Made by a program: the position numbers and the translations under genes. 64,000 bases of DNA from Acidobacteriaceae bacterium (GTDB taxonomy: Bacteria; Acidobacteriota; Terriglobia; Terriglobales; Acidobacteriaceae): the NCBI GenBank assembly GCA_030041435.1, contig JASHNW010000004.1, forward strand, positions 98,379 to 162,378, written 5' to 3'. A model generated the notes under the pieces. It was not told where the DNA came from. It saw nothing but the letters and a program-made list of their open reading frames with translations, and ran no database searches. Positions 25,198-34,300 of this stretch are shown in pieces (within the stretch, counting starts at the first letter, position 1; each line of letters starts with the position of its first letter).

Positions 25198-26430
25198 GTG
25201 GTGCGGAAATCGCACGCCGGTGCAGTCACAAAGGCGGCTACGGCGACCAACCGGCACGTGCGGGGCATTCGCCACGTCGACCTGACGGATGTGCAGCTGG
25301 CCTCGAGCGAAACGGCGCGCGACATCAACCGCGACATTGTGCTGGAGCTGATTCGCACCAGCCAGCCCATTTCGCGCGCCGAGCTGGCGCGGCGCTCGGG
25401 CCTGCAACGGAGCACGGTCTCGCAGATCGTGGAGCAGCTGATCCGGGAACGATGGGTGCGGGAAGGCCCGGTGGCTCTGGCGCCGCGGGGGCGCAGGCCT
25501 ACGCTGATGGGCCTGAACGAGGATCTGGTGGCCATCGCGGTGGACATTCACCCGCGCCGCGCCACGGTGGCGGTGATCGATCTGAACGGGCGGCTGCTCA
25601 GCCGCGCCCAGGTGCCGCTGACGTCCGATCCCGCAGCCTCGACGGAGCTGCTGATCGCCTCCATGCGGCGGGTCGAGAGCAGCCACGCGCGGAAGTCCGC
25701 GGAGGGCATCGGCATCAGCCTGCCGGGGCGCGTCGATCCTGCCACGCAGCGTTTGATCTTCGCACCGAACCTGCACTGGCCGGACTACGACCTGAAGGGC
25801 ACGGTGGAAGCGAAAATGGGGCTGCCGGTGAAAATGGGGAATGCGGCAACCGCCTGCCTGCTGGCGGAGCTGACGTTCTCGCGCATGGACGGTGTGCGGG
25901 ACGCGGTGCTGGTGACGGTGTCAGAGGGGGTGGGCACGGGGATCTTCGCCCACGGGCAGCTGATTGCCGGCCACCACGGCATGGCCGGTGAATTCGGGCA
26001 CATTCCGCTGGATCCGTCGGGCCCACGCTGCGCATGCGGTCAAAAAGGATGCTGGGAGACCTTCGCCTCGTGCCGCGCCGCGCTGCGCTACTACCGCGAG
26101 CTGAAGCCGAAAGGCCGCACGGTGACGTTCCACGAACTGCTGAACATGGCGGAGGAGGGCGATGCAGCGGCCGCCCAGGCATTGACGCAGCAGGCGTCAT
26201 GGATTGGGCGCGGCCTGCGCACCATCGTGGCCGGCCTTTCGCCGGCGGTGATTCTGATCGCGGGCGATATCACCACGGCGTGGCATCGCTTCGGCCCGGT
26301 GATCGAAAAGGAGGCGGCGGCGCTGACGCTGGCGGACACGCCGCCGCTGATCCGGCCCACGCACGAGAGCGAAATTGCCCGGCTGCGGGGGGCGGCAGCG
26401 CTGGTATTCCAGCGGCGGTCTGCCGGCTGA
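25198..26430 (+). CDS. ROK-family transcriptional repressor (NagC/XylR type)
   Basis: A 410-residue regulator. The GTG at 25198 has AGGAGGA seven bases upstream. An N-terminal winged helix (ISRAELARRSGLQRSTVSQI, then VEQLIRERWVREG) is followed by the ROK ATPase-like sugar-binding domain: VAIAVDIHPRRATVAVIDL, GIGISLPGRVD, VSEGVGTGIFAHGQL, and the zinc motif GEFGHIPLDPSGPRCACGQK with GCWE. It lies directly upstream of the TonB receptor and xylan-acting genes and is likely their repressor, with a sugar or uronate as inducer. TTAA-rich inverted and repeated motifs in the 26542-26658 leader are candidate sites. Confidence 0.93.
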   Translation: MVRKSHAGAVTKAATATNRHVRGIRHVDLTDVQLASSETARDINRDIVLELIRTSQPISRAELARRSGLQRSTVSQIVEQLIRERWVREGPVALAPRGRRPTLMGLNEDLVAIAVDIHPRRATVAVIDLNGRLLSRAQVPLTSDPAASTELLIASMRRVESSHARKSAEGIGISLPGRVDPATQRLIFAPNLHWPDYDLKGTVEAKMGLPVKMGNAATACLLAELTFSRMDGVRDAVLVTVSEGVGTGIFAHGQLIAGHHGMAGEFGHIPLDPSGPRCACGQKGCWETFASCRAALRYYRELKPKGRTVTFHELLNMAEEGDAAAAQALTQQASWIGRGLRTIVAGLSPAVILIAGDITTAWHRFGPVIEKEAAALTLADTPPLIRPTHESEIARLRGAAALVFQRRSAG

Positions 26431-26504
26431 GGGATCTGCGCCCGCTGCTGTTCGCGGGCTGCGGCCGATTCGTCCCGGAGTGCGATACGAGACGGGCGCG
26501 TGGC

Positions 26505-26534
26505 TTGACAGCGCTGTTTCGCGGCTCCTATAGT
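26505..26534 (+). promoter_or_regulatory. Sigma-70-like promoter for the xylan-type receptor gene
   Basis: TTGACA (26505-26510), an 18-base spacer and TATAGT (26529-26534) are close to consensus. Transcription would start near 26541, giving a leader of about 155 bases before the receptor ATG at 26697. Confidence 0.75.
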
Positions 26535-26541
26535 TCGGGAC

Positions 26542-26658
26542 ACATATTAAACCGTCGTGGCGGCTTACCTGCAGCGATGCCTGGCGTGAGATGACACCGT
26601 TCAGATTCGTATTAACAGCCGCAGTGGCTCGGTTAACCGGCGCATTAACGGTATTAAT
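26542..26658 (+). promoter_or_regulatory. Cluster of TTAA-containing operator-like motifs
   Basis: The leader holds CGTATTAAC (26608-26616), CGCATTAAC (26641-26649), GGTATTAAT (26650-26658), a perfect CGGTTAACCG palindrome (26630-26639) and an earlier ACATATTAAACCG (26542-26554). The first two nonamers are 33 bp apart, about three helical turns. This fits a repressor array, perhaps for the adjacent ROK protein, but the binder is not known. Confidence 0.5.
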
Positions 26659-26696
26659 TGGTTAGCAGGACAAATAGCTTTCGAGAGAGGTGTTCC

Positions 26697-29600
26697 ATGG
26701 CGCAGCGAAGAGACGGAGGATGGTTCCCGGCGGGATTCCGGCTGGCGGGGGCGATGGCGCTGGCGGGGTTGCTGGCGACGTTTGCGGGGACCGGGACAGC
26801 GCGCGCCCAGGTGCTGTACGGCACGCTGACCGGCAGCGTGACCGATCCCAGCGGAGCGGCGATTCCGAACGCCACAGTGGACGCGGTGGAAATGAACAAG
26901 GGCATCCAGCAGCAGGCCACCACGAACAGCAGCGGTTTGTACCGCCTGCCCGATATTCTTCCGGGACTGTGGAAGATTACGGCATCTGCACAGGGATTCC
27001 GCCCGACGGAGACGCAGAACATCCGCGTGGACGCGAACACGGTGGTGGAAGTGGACGAAAAGCTGGCGCTGGGCAGCGTGCAGCAGAGCGTGACGGTGAC
27101 AACGGCTCCGCCGCTGCTGCAGACCGACCGCGCCGACATTCACACCGAGCTTTCGACGGCCGAGCTGCAGGCGCTGCCATCGGTTTCTTCGGAAGGAAAG
27201 AACTTCCAGGGACTGCTGCGGATCGTGCCGGGGTCGACGATACCGCTCGAAAACAACTCCGCCGCCGGCAATCCGGCCCGAGCCATGACCTCCAACGTCA
27301 ACGGGCAATCGACGCAGGGCAACGACACGCGCATCGACGGCATTCTGGATGCGTATCCGTGGCTGCCGAACAACGTGGCCTACGTGCCTCCGGAGGATGC
27401 CATCGAGACGGTGAATATCGGCACAAACTCCTACGATGCCGAGCAGGGCATGGTGAACGGGGCCGAAATCAGCGTGCAAACCAAAACCGGCACGAACAAA
27501 TTCCACGGCGACGCCTACGAGTTTCATACCGACGCCGATCTGAAGGCCATCAACTACTTCGAGCCGCCAACATTTAAGAGGCCGGAGAACGTCTTCAATC
27601 AGTTTGGGGGCAGCTTCGGCGGCCCGATTATTAAAGACAAGCTGTTCTTCTTCGGGGATTATCAGGGGACGCGACAGGCGCTGGCGCCGGCCGGGGGCAA
27701 CCCGCAGACGGTGCCCTTCGGGACGCTGCTGTATAGCACCGCGGAGCAGGCGGGGTATTTCGATTTCCGGCCGTTCCAGACGGCAGCTTATGGGCTGGTG
27801 GACAAGAGCGGCAATCCGATTCATATCTACGATCCGGACACGGGAAATCCGGATGGCTCAGGCCGCACGCCGATCTCCTGCAACGGAGTGGTGGACACGC
27901 TGTGCCTGTCCCGGGTTGACCCGGCGGCTTTGGCGATGGCCAAGCTGATTCCGGCGCCCACCTCGAGCCTTGCCAGCCTGGACAGCAACAACTACCTCGA
28001 TACGCAAAAAGGGTTCTTCCATACCGACGACTACGACGCCAAAGCGAACTACGTTCCGACGCAGAAGACCACGGTCTTTGGGCACTTCAGCACGTCGAGG
28101 GGCGACATTTTCGATCCTCCGTCGCTGGGCGCGGCGGAAGGCAATGCGAACAACGGAGGCCAGCTGGGCAATGCGAACACGCGGATTTATGTGATCGGTT
28201 TTGGAGGCACGCATACGTTCACGCCCAACCTGCTGCTGGACGGGAACCTGGGGTTTACGCGGCAGCACCTGGCAGCGGAGGCTCCGGACATCGCGGAGGG
28301 GCCGTTTGGACTGAACACCCTGCACATCCCCGGAACCAATAATTCGGCCGATCCGACGGACAATCTTTATTTCGGAATCCCGGCCTTCCAGTTTGTAACC
28401 TTCACCAACCTGGGCAATCCCAATACGGGGAACCCGTTCGTCTTCCGCGACAATCAATACGTCGAGAACGAGAACCTCACCTGGATCCGAGGCAATCACC
28501 AGCTGCGTTTCGGCGGGGAGTGGGACCACGTGCAGATGAATCATTTCCAGCCGCAGGGCGGAACGTTCCAAACAGCGCGTGGATCGTTCGGGATGAACGG
28601 GACGGCAACGGAGCAGGTGAACTGCGCGGGCGGCCCTCCGCTGACGAAGGAAACCTGCACGAACCCCGATCCCCCGACGAATTTCGAGTACGGCTCGTAC
28701 GCCGATTTTCTGCTGGGGCTGCCGTATGAGACGGGCAAGGCTGTGCAGGATACCGACCCCATTGCGCTGCGCTGGTCGCAGTGGGCGGTTTATGGGCGCG
28801 ACATGTGGCAGGCGACGCCGAAGCTGAGCCTGAACTATGGGCTGCGCTGGGAGTATTACCCCATGGCGTACAGCGACCACGGCAAGGGAGCGCGGGTTCT
28901 GGATCCCTCGACCATGCAGGTGCTGATTGGGGGGTACGGCTCGGTTCCGGAGAACGACGGCGTGCAGGTGGGTCCGGGAGAATTCCTGCCGCGTGTCGGA
29001 TTTGCCTACAAGGCAACGCCAAACACCGTGATTCGCGGGGGCTTCGGAGTGGGGGCAGACAGCAACAACTGGCGGTACCTGCGCAACGACTATCCGGCGG
29101 ACACGATTTCGAGCTTCAGCGGGACCAATACCGGGGGCGTGGCCAACTACAGCTCGGCCGCTCCGGCGGCGAGTTTTACGGGAACCAACGCCACCGGGCC
29201 TTATGCCAATTTGCCGGTCGGCATTGTGGCGATTCCGAAGCCCAATCTTAGTTCCGGGTCGATCCCGCTTCCCAACAACATCACAACCAGCACCATTGGC
29301 ACGTATCCGAAATTCCGCCGCGGGTACATCTACTCCTACAACCTGACGGTGGAGCAGGAGTTCGCAGGATTCGTGGCGGATGTGGCCTATGTGGGGGAGA
29401 TGGAAACGCGTCCGGTGCTGAACCTGAACCTGAATTCCGCCCCGGCGGGCGCAGGCGCGGCGGGAGAGCAGCTCAACGCGAAGTTCGGGGGCACGTGGGG
29501 TTCGATTAACACGCTGGTGCCGGGAGGACGCGATTATTACGATGCCCTGCAGACCAGGCTCACCCGGCGGATCGGGCAATCTTCGACGATCGGGGTGCTC

Positions 29601-30323
29601 TATACCTGGTCGAAAACGGAAGACTTTGAAGACGACGAAGAGCTGAATTCGATTCTGTGGCCCTATCCCGCCTATTTTCACAGGAATTTAGCCCGGGCGG
29701 GATACGACCGCGACTACAACTTTGAAACTTACTGGCTCTACAACCTTCCCTTCGGAAAGGGGCAGTCCATGGCGAACCATGGAATTGCTGCGGCGGTGGC
29801 GGGAGGCTGGACGCTGAGCGGAGTGCTGAGCAGGCTGGGCGGGGCGCCGTTTACGGTTACCGACAATGCAACCTCTTCGGTGAACAACCTGAACGCGCCA
29901 GGCAACCAGCAGACGCCGAATATAGTGGCGCCCATCGAAATTACCAGGGGCAAGCCAGCCTACAGCCCTGGCCTCTGCCCGAAGGGAACGAACAGTTGCA
30001 GCTACTTTAATATCGCGTCGTTTCAGTCGGTGACAACGCCGGCGACGTTCGGCGACGCAGGGCGGAACATCATCCGCGGGCCAGGTTATTTCGACCTGGA
30101 CGCGAATTTGTTCAGGAACTTCAAAATCACTGAGCTTCTGACACTGCAGATCGAGGCCGACGCCTTCGGCGTAACCAACACGCCTCACTTTGCCAATCCG
30201 GACGCCAACATTACCGACGCGAACTTCGGCAAGGTGACCGGCGAGGCGCAGGGAGCCAACGCTTCGTTGGGCGGGAGCGGCGGCGAGCGCTTGTGGTATC
30301 TGGGAGGAAAATTCATCTTCTGA
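26697..30323 (+). CDS. TonB-dependent receptor, Oar-like (xylan-type locus)
   Basis: A 1,208-residue outer-membrane receptor. The ATG at 26697 has GAGAGAGG six bases upstream; the signal peptide ends ARAQ. A carboxypeptidase-regulatory-like domain follows (YGTLTGSVTDPSGAAIPNA to about residue 125), then a plug (LPSVSSEGKNFQGLLRIVPG; IDGILDAYPWLPNNVAYVPP) and a long beta-barrel ending WYLGGKFIF with terminal Phe. Position after a ROK regulator and before GH67, mannonate dehydratase-family and GH3 genes points to uptake of glucuronoxylan fragments. As in other Acidobacteriota loci of this sort, there is no SusD-like lipoprotein. Substrate assignment rests on context only. Confidence 0.9.
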   Translation: MAQRRDGGWFPAGFRLAGAMALAGLLATFAGTGTARAQVLYGTLTGSVTDPSGAAIPNATVDAVEMNKGIQQQATTNSSGLYRLPDILPGLWKITASAQGFRPTETQNIRVDANTVVEVDEKLALGSVQQSVTVTTAPPLLQTDRADIHTELSTAELQALPSVSSEGKNFQGLLRIVPGSTIPLENNSAAGNPARAMTSNVNGQSTQGNDTRIDGILDAYPWLPNNVAYVPPEDAIETVNIGTNSYDAEQGMVNGAEISVQTKTGTNKFHGDAYEFHTDADLKAINYFEPPTFKRPENVFNQFGGSFGGPIIKDKLFFFGDYQGTRQALAPAGGNPQTVPFGTLLYSTAEQAGYFDFRPFQTAAYGLVDKSGNPIHIYDPDTGNPDGSGRTPISCNGVVDTLCLSRVDPAALAMAKLIPAPTSSLASLDSNNYLDTQKGFFHTDDYDAKANYVPTQKTTVFGHFSTSRGDIFDPPSLGAAEGNANNGGQLGNANTRIYVIGFGGTHTFTPNLLLDGNLGFTRQHLAAEAPDIAEGPFGLNTLHIPGTNNSADPTDNLYFGIPAFQFVTFTNLGNPNTGNPFVFRDNQYVENENLTWIRGNHQLRFGGEWDHVQMNHFQPQGGTFQTARGSFGMNGTATEQVNCAGGPPLTKETCTNPDPPTNFEYGSYADFLLGLPYETGKAVQDTDPIALRWSQWAVYGRDMWQATPKLSLNYGLRWEYYPMAYSDHGKGARVLDPSTMQVLIGGYGSVPENDGVQVGPGEFLPRVGFAYKATPNTVIRGGFGVGADSNNWRYLRNDYPADTISSFSGTNTGGVANYSSAAPAASFTGTNATGPYANLPVGIVAIPKPNLSSGSIPLPNNITTSTIGTYPKFRRGYIYSYNLTVEQEFAGFVADVAYVGEMETRPVLNLNLNSAPAGAGAAGEQLNAKFGGTWGSINTLVPGGRDYYDALQTRLTRRIGQSSTIGVLYTWSKTEDFEDDEELNSILWPYPAYFHRNLARAGYDRDYNFETYWLYNLPFGKGQSMANHGIAAAVAGGWTLSGVLSRLGGAPFTVTDNATSSVNNLNAPGNQQTPNIVAPIEITRGKPAYSPGLCPKGTNSCSYFNIASFQSVTTPATFGDAGRNIIRGPGYFDLDANLFRNFKITELLTLQIEADAFGVTNTPHFANPDANITDANFGKVTGEAQGANASLGGSGGERLWYLGGKFIF

Positions 30324-30387
30324 GGAATCGCGCGCGGCACGACGCAGCAGACGAGATGGGCAACGGTGCAGGGGCGGAAATCCTGCG

Positions 30388-32985
30388 ATGATAGCGGATG
30401 GAATGCGCCTGCTCTTTCGCGCCGCGGCTGTTGCCTGTTTGCTGCTGATGGTTCTTGCGCCGGCCCGCGCCCAGGACGCCTCGCCGGTGCGCGCCGAAGA
30501 CGGCTCTCAGGCGTGGCTGCGCTACGCGCCGCCGGTGCGCAAGGGGATGCCCGCCGCGTACAGCGCGATGCCCGCGGCGGTGGTGAATCTGGATGCGACG
30601 CCGGAGGCTGCCAGCGCGCAGAACGAGTTGCTGCGCGGGGTGCGCTCGATGCTGGGGCGAACGCTGCGGGTGGAGACGAAACTTCCCGACGAAGATGCGT
30701 GGGTGCTGGGCACGACGGCGGAGATGCGCGCGGCGTTCCCGGCTTATCGCGAAACAACACCAGGAGCGGAAGGGTTCAGCATCGGCAGGCTTGCGCCGCA
30801 CGGCCACAAATATTGGCTGATCGCTGGAGCCGATGCGCGGGGGATTCTCTACGGCACGTTTCATCTGCTGGCGAAGATGTCGCAGGGGCAGAGCTTTGCG
30901 GCGCTCGAAGGCGGCGAGTCGCCGGCGGCGCCGATTCGCTGGGTCGACCAGTGGGACAACCTGAACGGGACGATCGAGCGGGGCTACGGCGGGCGCTCGA
31001 TCTTCTTCGACAACGGCGCGGTGCGCAGCGATTTGACGCGTGCCGGCGAGTACGCGCGGCTGCTGGCGTCGGTGGGCATCAACGGATGCACGATCAATAA
31101 CGTCAATGCCGATGCGCACGTTCTGCAGCCGGAGATGATTCGCGAGATTGCCCGCATCGCCGATGTATTTCGGCCGTGGGGCGTGCGGCTGGCGATCTCT
31201 GTGCCGATCAGTGCGCCGCAGGATGTGGGCGGGATGGACACGTTCGATCCCGGCGACGCGAAAGTGGCGGCGTGGTGGCGCGCGAAGGCCGATGAGATTT
31301 ATGAGGCGATTCCCGACTTCGCCGGGTTCGTCGTGAAGGCCGATTCCGAGGGTCAGCCTGGCCCGTCGCGCTACGGGCGCAGTCCTGCTGACGCGGCGAA
31401 TATGCTGGCCGCGGCGCTCAAGCCGCACGGCGGCATCGTGATGTACCGCGCCTTCGTCTACAACCACCATCTGGACTGGCACGACCTGAAGGCGGATCGC
31501 GCGCGCGCCGCTTACGACATCTTTCATCCGCTCGACGGGCAGTTCGCGGATAACGTTGTGGTGCAGATCAAAAACGGGCCTATCGACTTCCAGGTGCGCG
31601 AACCGGTTTCGCCGCTCTTCGCAGGACTGCGGAAAACGAACGACGCTGTCGAACTTGAAATCGCGCAGGAGTATCTGGGGCAGCAGCGGCAGCTGGTCTA
31701 TCTGCCCACGCAGTGGAGTACGTATCTCAACTTCGATTTGCACGCGGAGAATCGTTCCACGCCGCTGAAGGAGATGGTCGAGGGCGAGACCTTTCACCGG
31801 CCGCTGGGCGGATTTGTCGGCGTGGCGAATGTGGGGCTCGACGCGAACTGGCTGGGCAGCGATTTGGCGCTCGCCAACCTTTACGGATTCGGGCGGCTGG
31901 CGTGGAATCCCAACACGACGCCGGAAAGCATCGCAGCGGACTGGACGCGGCTGACGTTCGGCAACGATCCGGCGGTGGTGAGCACGGTGAGCCGCATGCT
32001 GCTCGAGTCGTGGCATATTTACGAGGCTTACACCGGGCCGCTGGGCCTGCAGACACTGACGAATATCCTCGGGCCGCACTACGGGCCGGCGCCGCAGTCG
32101 CAGGATGACAACGGATGGGGGCAGTGGATTCGCGTCGACCATGACGGCGTGGGCATGGACCGGACGGTCGCAACAGGGACGGGATTTATCGGGCAGTATC
32201 CGCGCGCGGTCGCAAAGATGTACGAATCGCTCGCGACCTGCCCAGACAATCTGCTGCTGTTTATGCATCACGTGCCGTACACATACAGGCTGCACACCGG
32301 GAAGACGGTGATCCAGACCATCTACGACGATCACTACGCGGGCGCGGAGGCAGCGGCGGGGCTGGCGCAGGAGTGGAGGACGCTCAAGGGGCTGATCGAT
32401 CCGCAGCCTTACCAGGCCACGCTGCGCATGCTGGAGTACCAGGCGGGCGAGGCGGTCGTCTGGCGTGACGCGGTGACGCGCTGGTTCGCGAAGATGTCCG
32501 GCGTGCCGGATGCGCTGGGGCGTGTGGATCATTATCCGAACCGCATCCCGGCAGCGCAGATGGATCTCGACGGTTATACGCCGGTCGCGGTGACGCCGTG
32601 GGAGACGGCGGCGGATGGCAAGGCGTACGTGTGCAAGGATCGGGCGGTGTGCACTGCTGCGGCGCATTTCGACCGGGCTGCGGGCTGGTACACGGTGGCG
32701 GTGCAGTATTTCGATTACCTGCGCGGGGCTTCGACCTTCCGGCTGCTGCTGAACGGGCAGCCCATCGCCGCGTGGACGGCGGACAACACGCTGCCCGGTG
32801 AGGCGCCCAACGGAGACACGTCTGCGCGATACACTTTGCAGGGCGTTCCGCTGCGGCCTGGCGACGTGCTGACCGTTGAAGGACGGCCGGACGACGGCGA
32901 GCCGGCGCCGATCGACTATGTGGAGATCACGGCGGAGACCACGAACGCCGCGGGATCGATGAAATCGGATACGACGAAAAGATGA
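30388..32985 (+). CDS. aguA: GH67 alpha-glucuronidase, exported
   Basis: An 865-residue enzyme that removes (4-O-methyl-)D-glucuronic acid from the non-reducing end of xylo-oligosaccharides. A signal peptide ([15 protein letters not shown]) is followed by the N-terminal GH67 domain, the catalytic barrel ([19 protein letters not shown]) and the C-terminal GH67 domain ([20 protein letters not shown]), then a roughly 140-residue beta extension after about residue 715. Catalytic candidates fall at Glu321 ([10 protein letters not shown]), Asp400 (NGPIDFQ) and Glu428 (IAQEYLG), with spacing equal or nearly equal to Glu292, Asp365 and Glu393 of Cellvibrio GlcA67A. The start may also be the ATG at 30403. 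Its stop overlaps the next gene's start by 4 bases. Confidence 0.93.
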   Translation: MIADGMRLLFRAAAVACLLLMVLAPARAQDASPVRAEDGSQAWLRYAPPVRKGMPAAYSAMPAAVVNLDATPEAASAQNELLRGVRSMLGRTLRVETKLPDEDAWVLGTTAEMRAAFPAYRETTPGAEGFSIGRLAPHGHKYWLIAGADARGILYGTFHLLAKMSQGQSFAALEGGESPAAPIRWVDQWDNLNGTIERGYGGRSIFFDNGAVRSDLTRAGEYARLLASVGINGCTINNVNADAHVLQPEMIREIARIADVFRPWGVRLAISVPISAPQDVGGMDTFDPGDAKVAAWWRAKADEIYEAIPDFAGFVVKADSEGQPGPSRYGRSPADAANMLAAALKPHGGIVMYRAFVYNHHLDWHDLKADRARAAYDIFHPLDGQFADNVVVQIKNGPIDFQVREPVSPLFAGLRKTNDAVELEIAQEYLGQQRQLVYLPTQWSTYLNFDLHAENRSTPLKEMVEGETFHRPLGGFVGVANVGLDANWLGSDLALANLYGFGRLAWNPNTTPESIAADWTRLTFGNDPAVVSTVSRMLLESWHIYEAYTGPLGLQTLTNILGPHYGPAPQSQDDNGWGQWIRVDHDGVGMDRTVATGTGFIGQYPRAVAKMYESLATCPDNLLLFMHHVPYTYRLHTGKTVIQTIYDDHYAGAEAAAGLAQEWRTLKGLIDPQPYQATLRMLEYQAGEAVVWRDAVTRWFAKMSGVPDALGRVDHYPNRIPAAQMDLDGYTPVAVTPWETAADGKAYVCKDRAVCTAAAHFDRAAGWYTVAVQYFDYLRGASTFRLLLNGQPIAAWTADNTLPGEAPNGDTSARYTLQGVPLRPGDVLTVEGRPDDGEPAPIDYVEITAETTNAAGSMKSDTTKR

Positions 32986-34190
32986 AGATCAAGGGCGCAT
33001 CCGTGAACGTCTGCTCGCCGGGACGGAATTTCGTCACGCTGAAGATCGAAACGGACGCGGGCATTTTCGGACTGGGAGACGGGACGCTGAACGGCCGCGA
33101 ACTGGCGGTGGCCAGCTATTTGAACGATCACGTCATCCCGTGCATTGTGAACCGGGATCCGTTCCAGACCGAGGACATTTGGCAATATCTCTATCGCGGC
33201 GCATACTGGCGGCGCGGTCCGGTGACCATGTCGGCGATCGCCGCGGTCGATATGGCGCTGTGGGACATCAAGGGCAAGGCGCTCAACACGCCGGTCTACA
33301 ACCTGCTGGGCGGGCGGAGCCGGGACGCGGTGCTGGTTTACTGCCACGCGCACGGCGCGGATATTGAGGAAGCTGTCGACGACGTTGCGCGGCATCAGGC
33401 GATGGGCTACCGCGCCATTCGCGTGCAGAGCGGCATTCCGGGGCTCGACGCAACGTATGGCGTTCCGAAGGGCGTGCAGCCCTATGAGCCTGCGGAGCGC
33501 GGGCTGCCCTCGGAGAGCCGCTGGTCGACGGAGAAATATCTGCGCCATGTGCCGAAGCTGTTTGCGCGCGTGCGCGAGCAGTTCGGCGACGAGCTGCATC
33601 TGCTGCACGACTGCCATCACCGGCTGACGCCGATTGAAGCCGGGCGGCTGGGCAAGGAGCTGGAGCCGTTCCATCTTTTCTGGATGGAAGACCCCACGCC
33701 CGCGGAATTGCAGGAAGGATTTCGCGTGATTCGCGAGCACACCACCACGCCCATCGCCACCGGGGAAGTGCTGAACTCCATCTGGGACGCGCATGAGCTG
33801 ATGCGCAACCAGTGGATCGATTACGCGCGCCTGACGCTGACGCACGCGGGCGGATTTACCGCGCTCAAAAAGATCGCCGACTTCGCCGCGCTCTATCACG
33901 TCCGCACCGGATGCCACGGGCCCACGGATCTTTCGCCGGTATGCATGGCGGCGGCGCTGCACTTCGATCTGGCGATTCACAACTTCGGCATTCAGGAACA
34001 CATGCCGCACTCGGCGGAGACGGACGCAGTGTTTCCGCATGCTTATCGCTTCGACGGTGGGTTTATGCACCCGGGCGACGGGCCGGGGCTGGGCGTCGAT
34101 CTGGACGAGAAACTTGCGGCGAAGTATCCGTATCAGCGGGCCTATTTGCCGGTGCTGCGCAAACTCGATGGCACGGTGTGCGACTGGTGA
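32982..34190 (+). CDS. manD: D-mannonate dehydratase-family enolase superfamily enzyme
   Basis: A 402-residue member of the mannonate dehydratase (ManD/RspA) subgroup, which dehydrates D-mannonate (or a related sugar acid) to 2-keto-3-deoxygluconate. Read from the ATG at 32982, metal ligands fall at Asp210, Glu236 (WMEDP) and Glu262 (TGEV), and catalytic Arg147, Tyr159 and His212 are present, all at the same numbers as in the characterised Novosphingobium enzyme. The C-terminus ends DGTVCDW, as is usual. No signal peptide, so cytoplasmic. ATGA overlap with the alpha-glucuronidase gene implies translational coupling: the exported enzyme frees glucuronate and this enzyme acts late in its breakdown. 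Residue 314 is Pro (see findings), so efficiency and exact substrate are open. Confidence 0.92.
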   Translation: MKIKGASVNVCSPGRNFVTLKIETDAGIFGLGDGTLNGRELAVASYLNDHVIPCIVNRDPFQTEDIWQYLYRGAYWRRGPVTMSAIAAVDMALWDIKGKALNTPVYNLLGGRSRDAVLVYCHAHGADIEEAVDDVARHQAMGYRAIRVQSGIPGLDATYGVPKGVQPYEPAERGLPSESRWSTEKYLRHVPKLFARVREQFGDELHLLHDCHHRLTPIEAGRLGKELEPFHLFWMEDPTPAELQEGFRVIREHTTTPIATGEVLNSIWDAHELMRNQWIDYARLTLTHAGGFTALKKIADFAALYHVRTGCHGPTDLSPVCMAAALHFDLAIHNFGIQEHMPHSAETDAVFPHAYRFDGGFMHPGDGPGLGVDLDEKLAAKYPYQRAYLPVLRKLDGTVCDW

Positions 34191-34300
34191 CTGCCGGGGG
34201 TGAAGCGGTCAGACCTGCGGGCTGCGGTTGACGGCGAGCCTGTTATCTCGCGGAATCGATCCCTGTTCCGCCGGCCAATCTATCGTTAAGGAGTTGTTCT

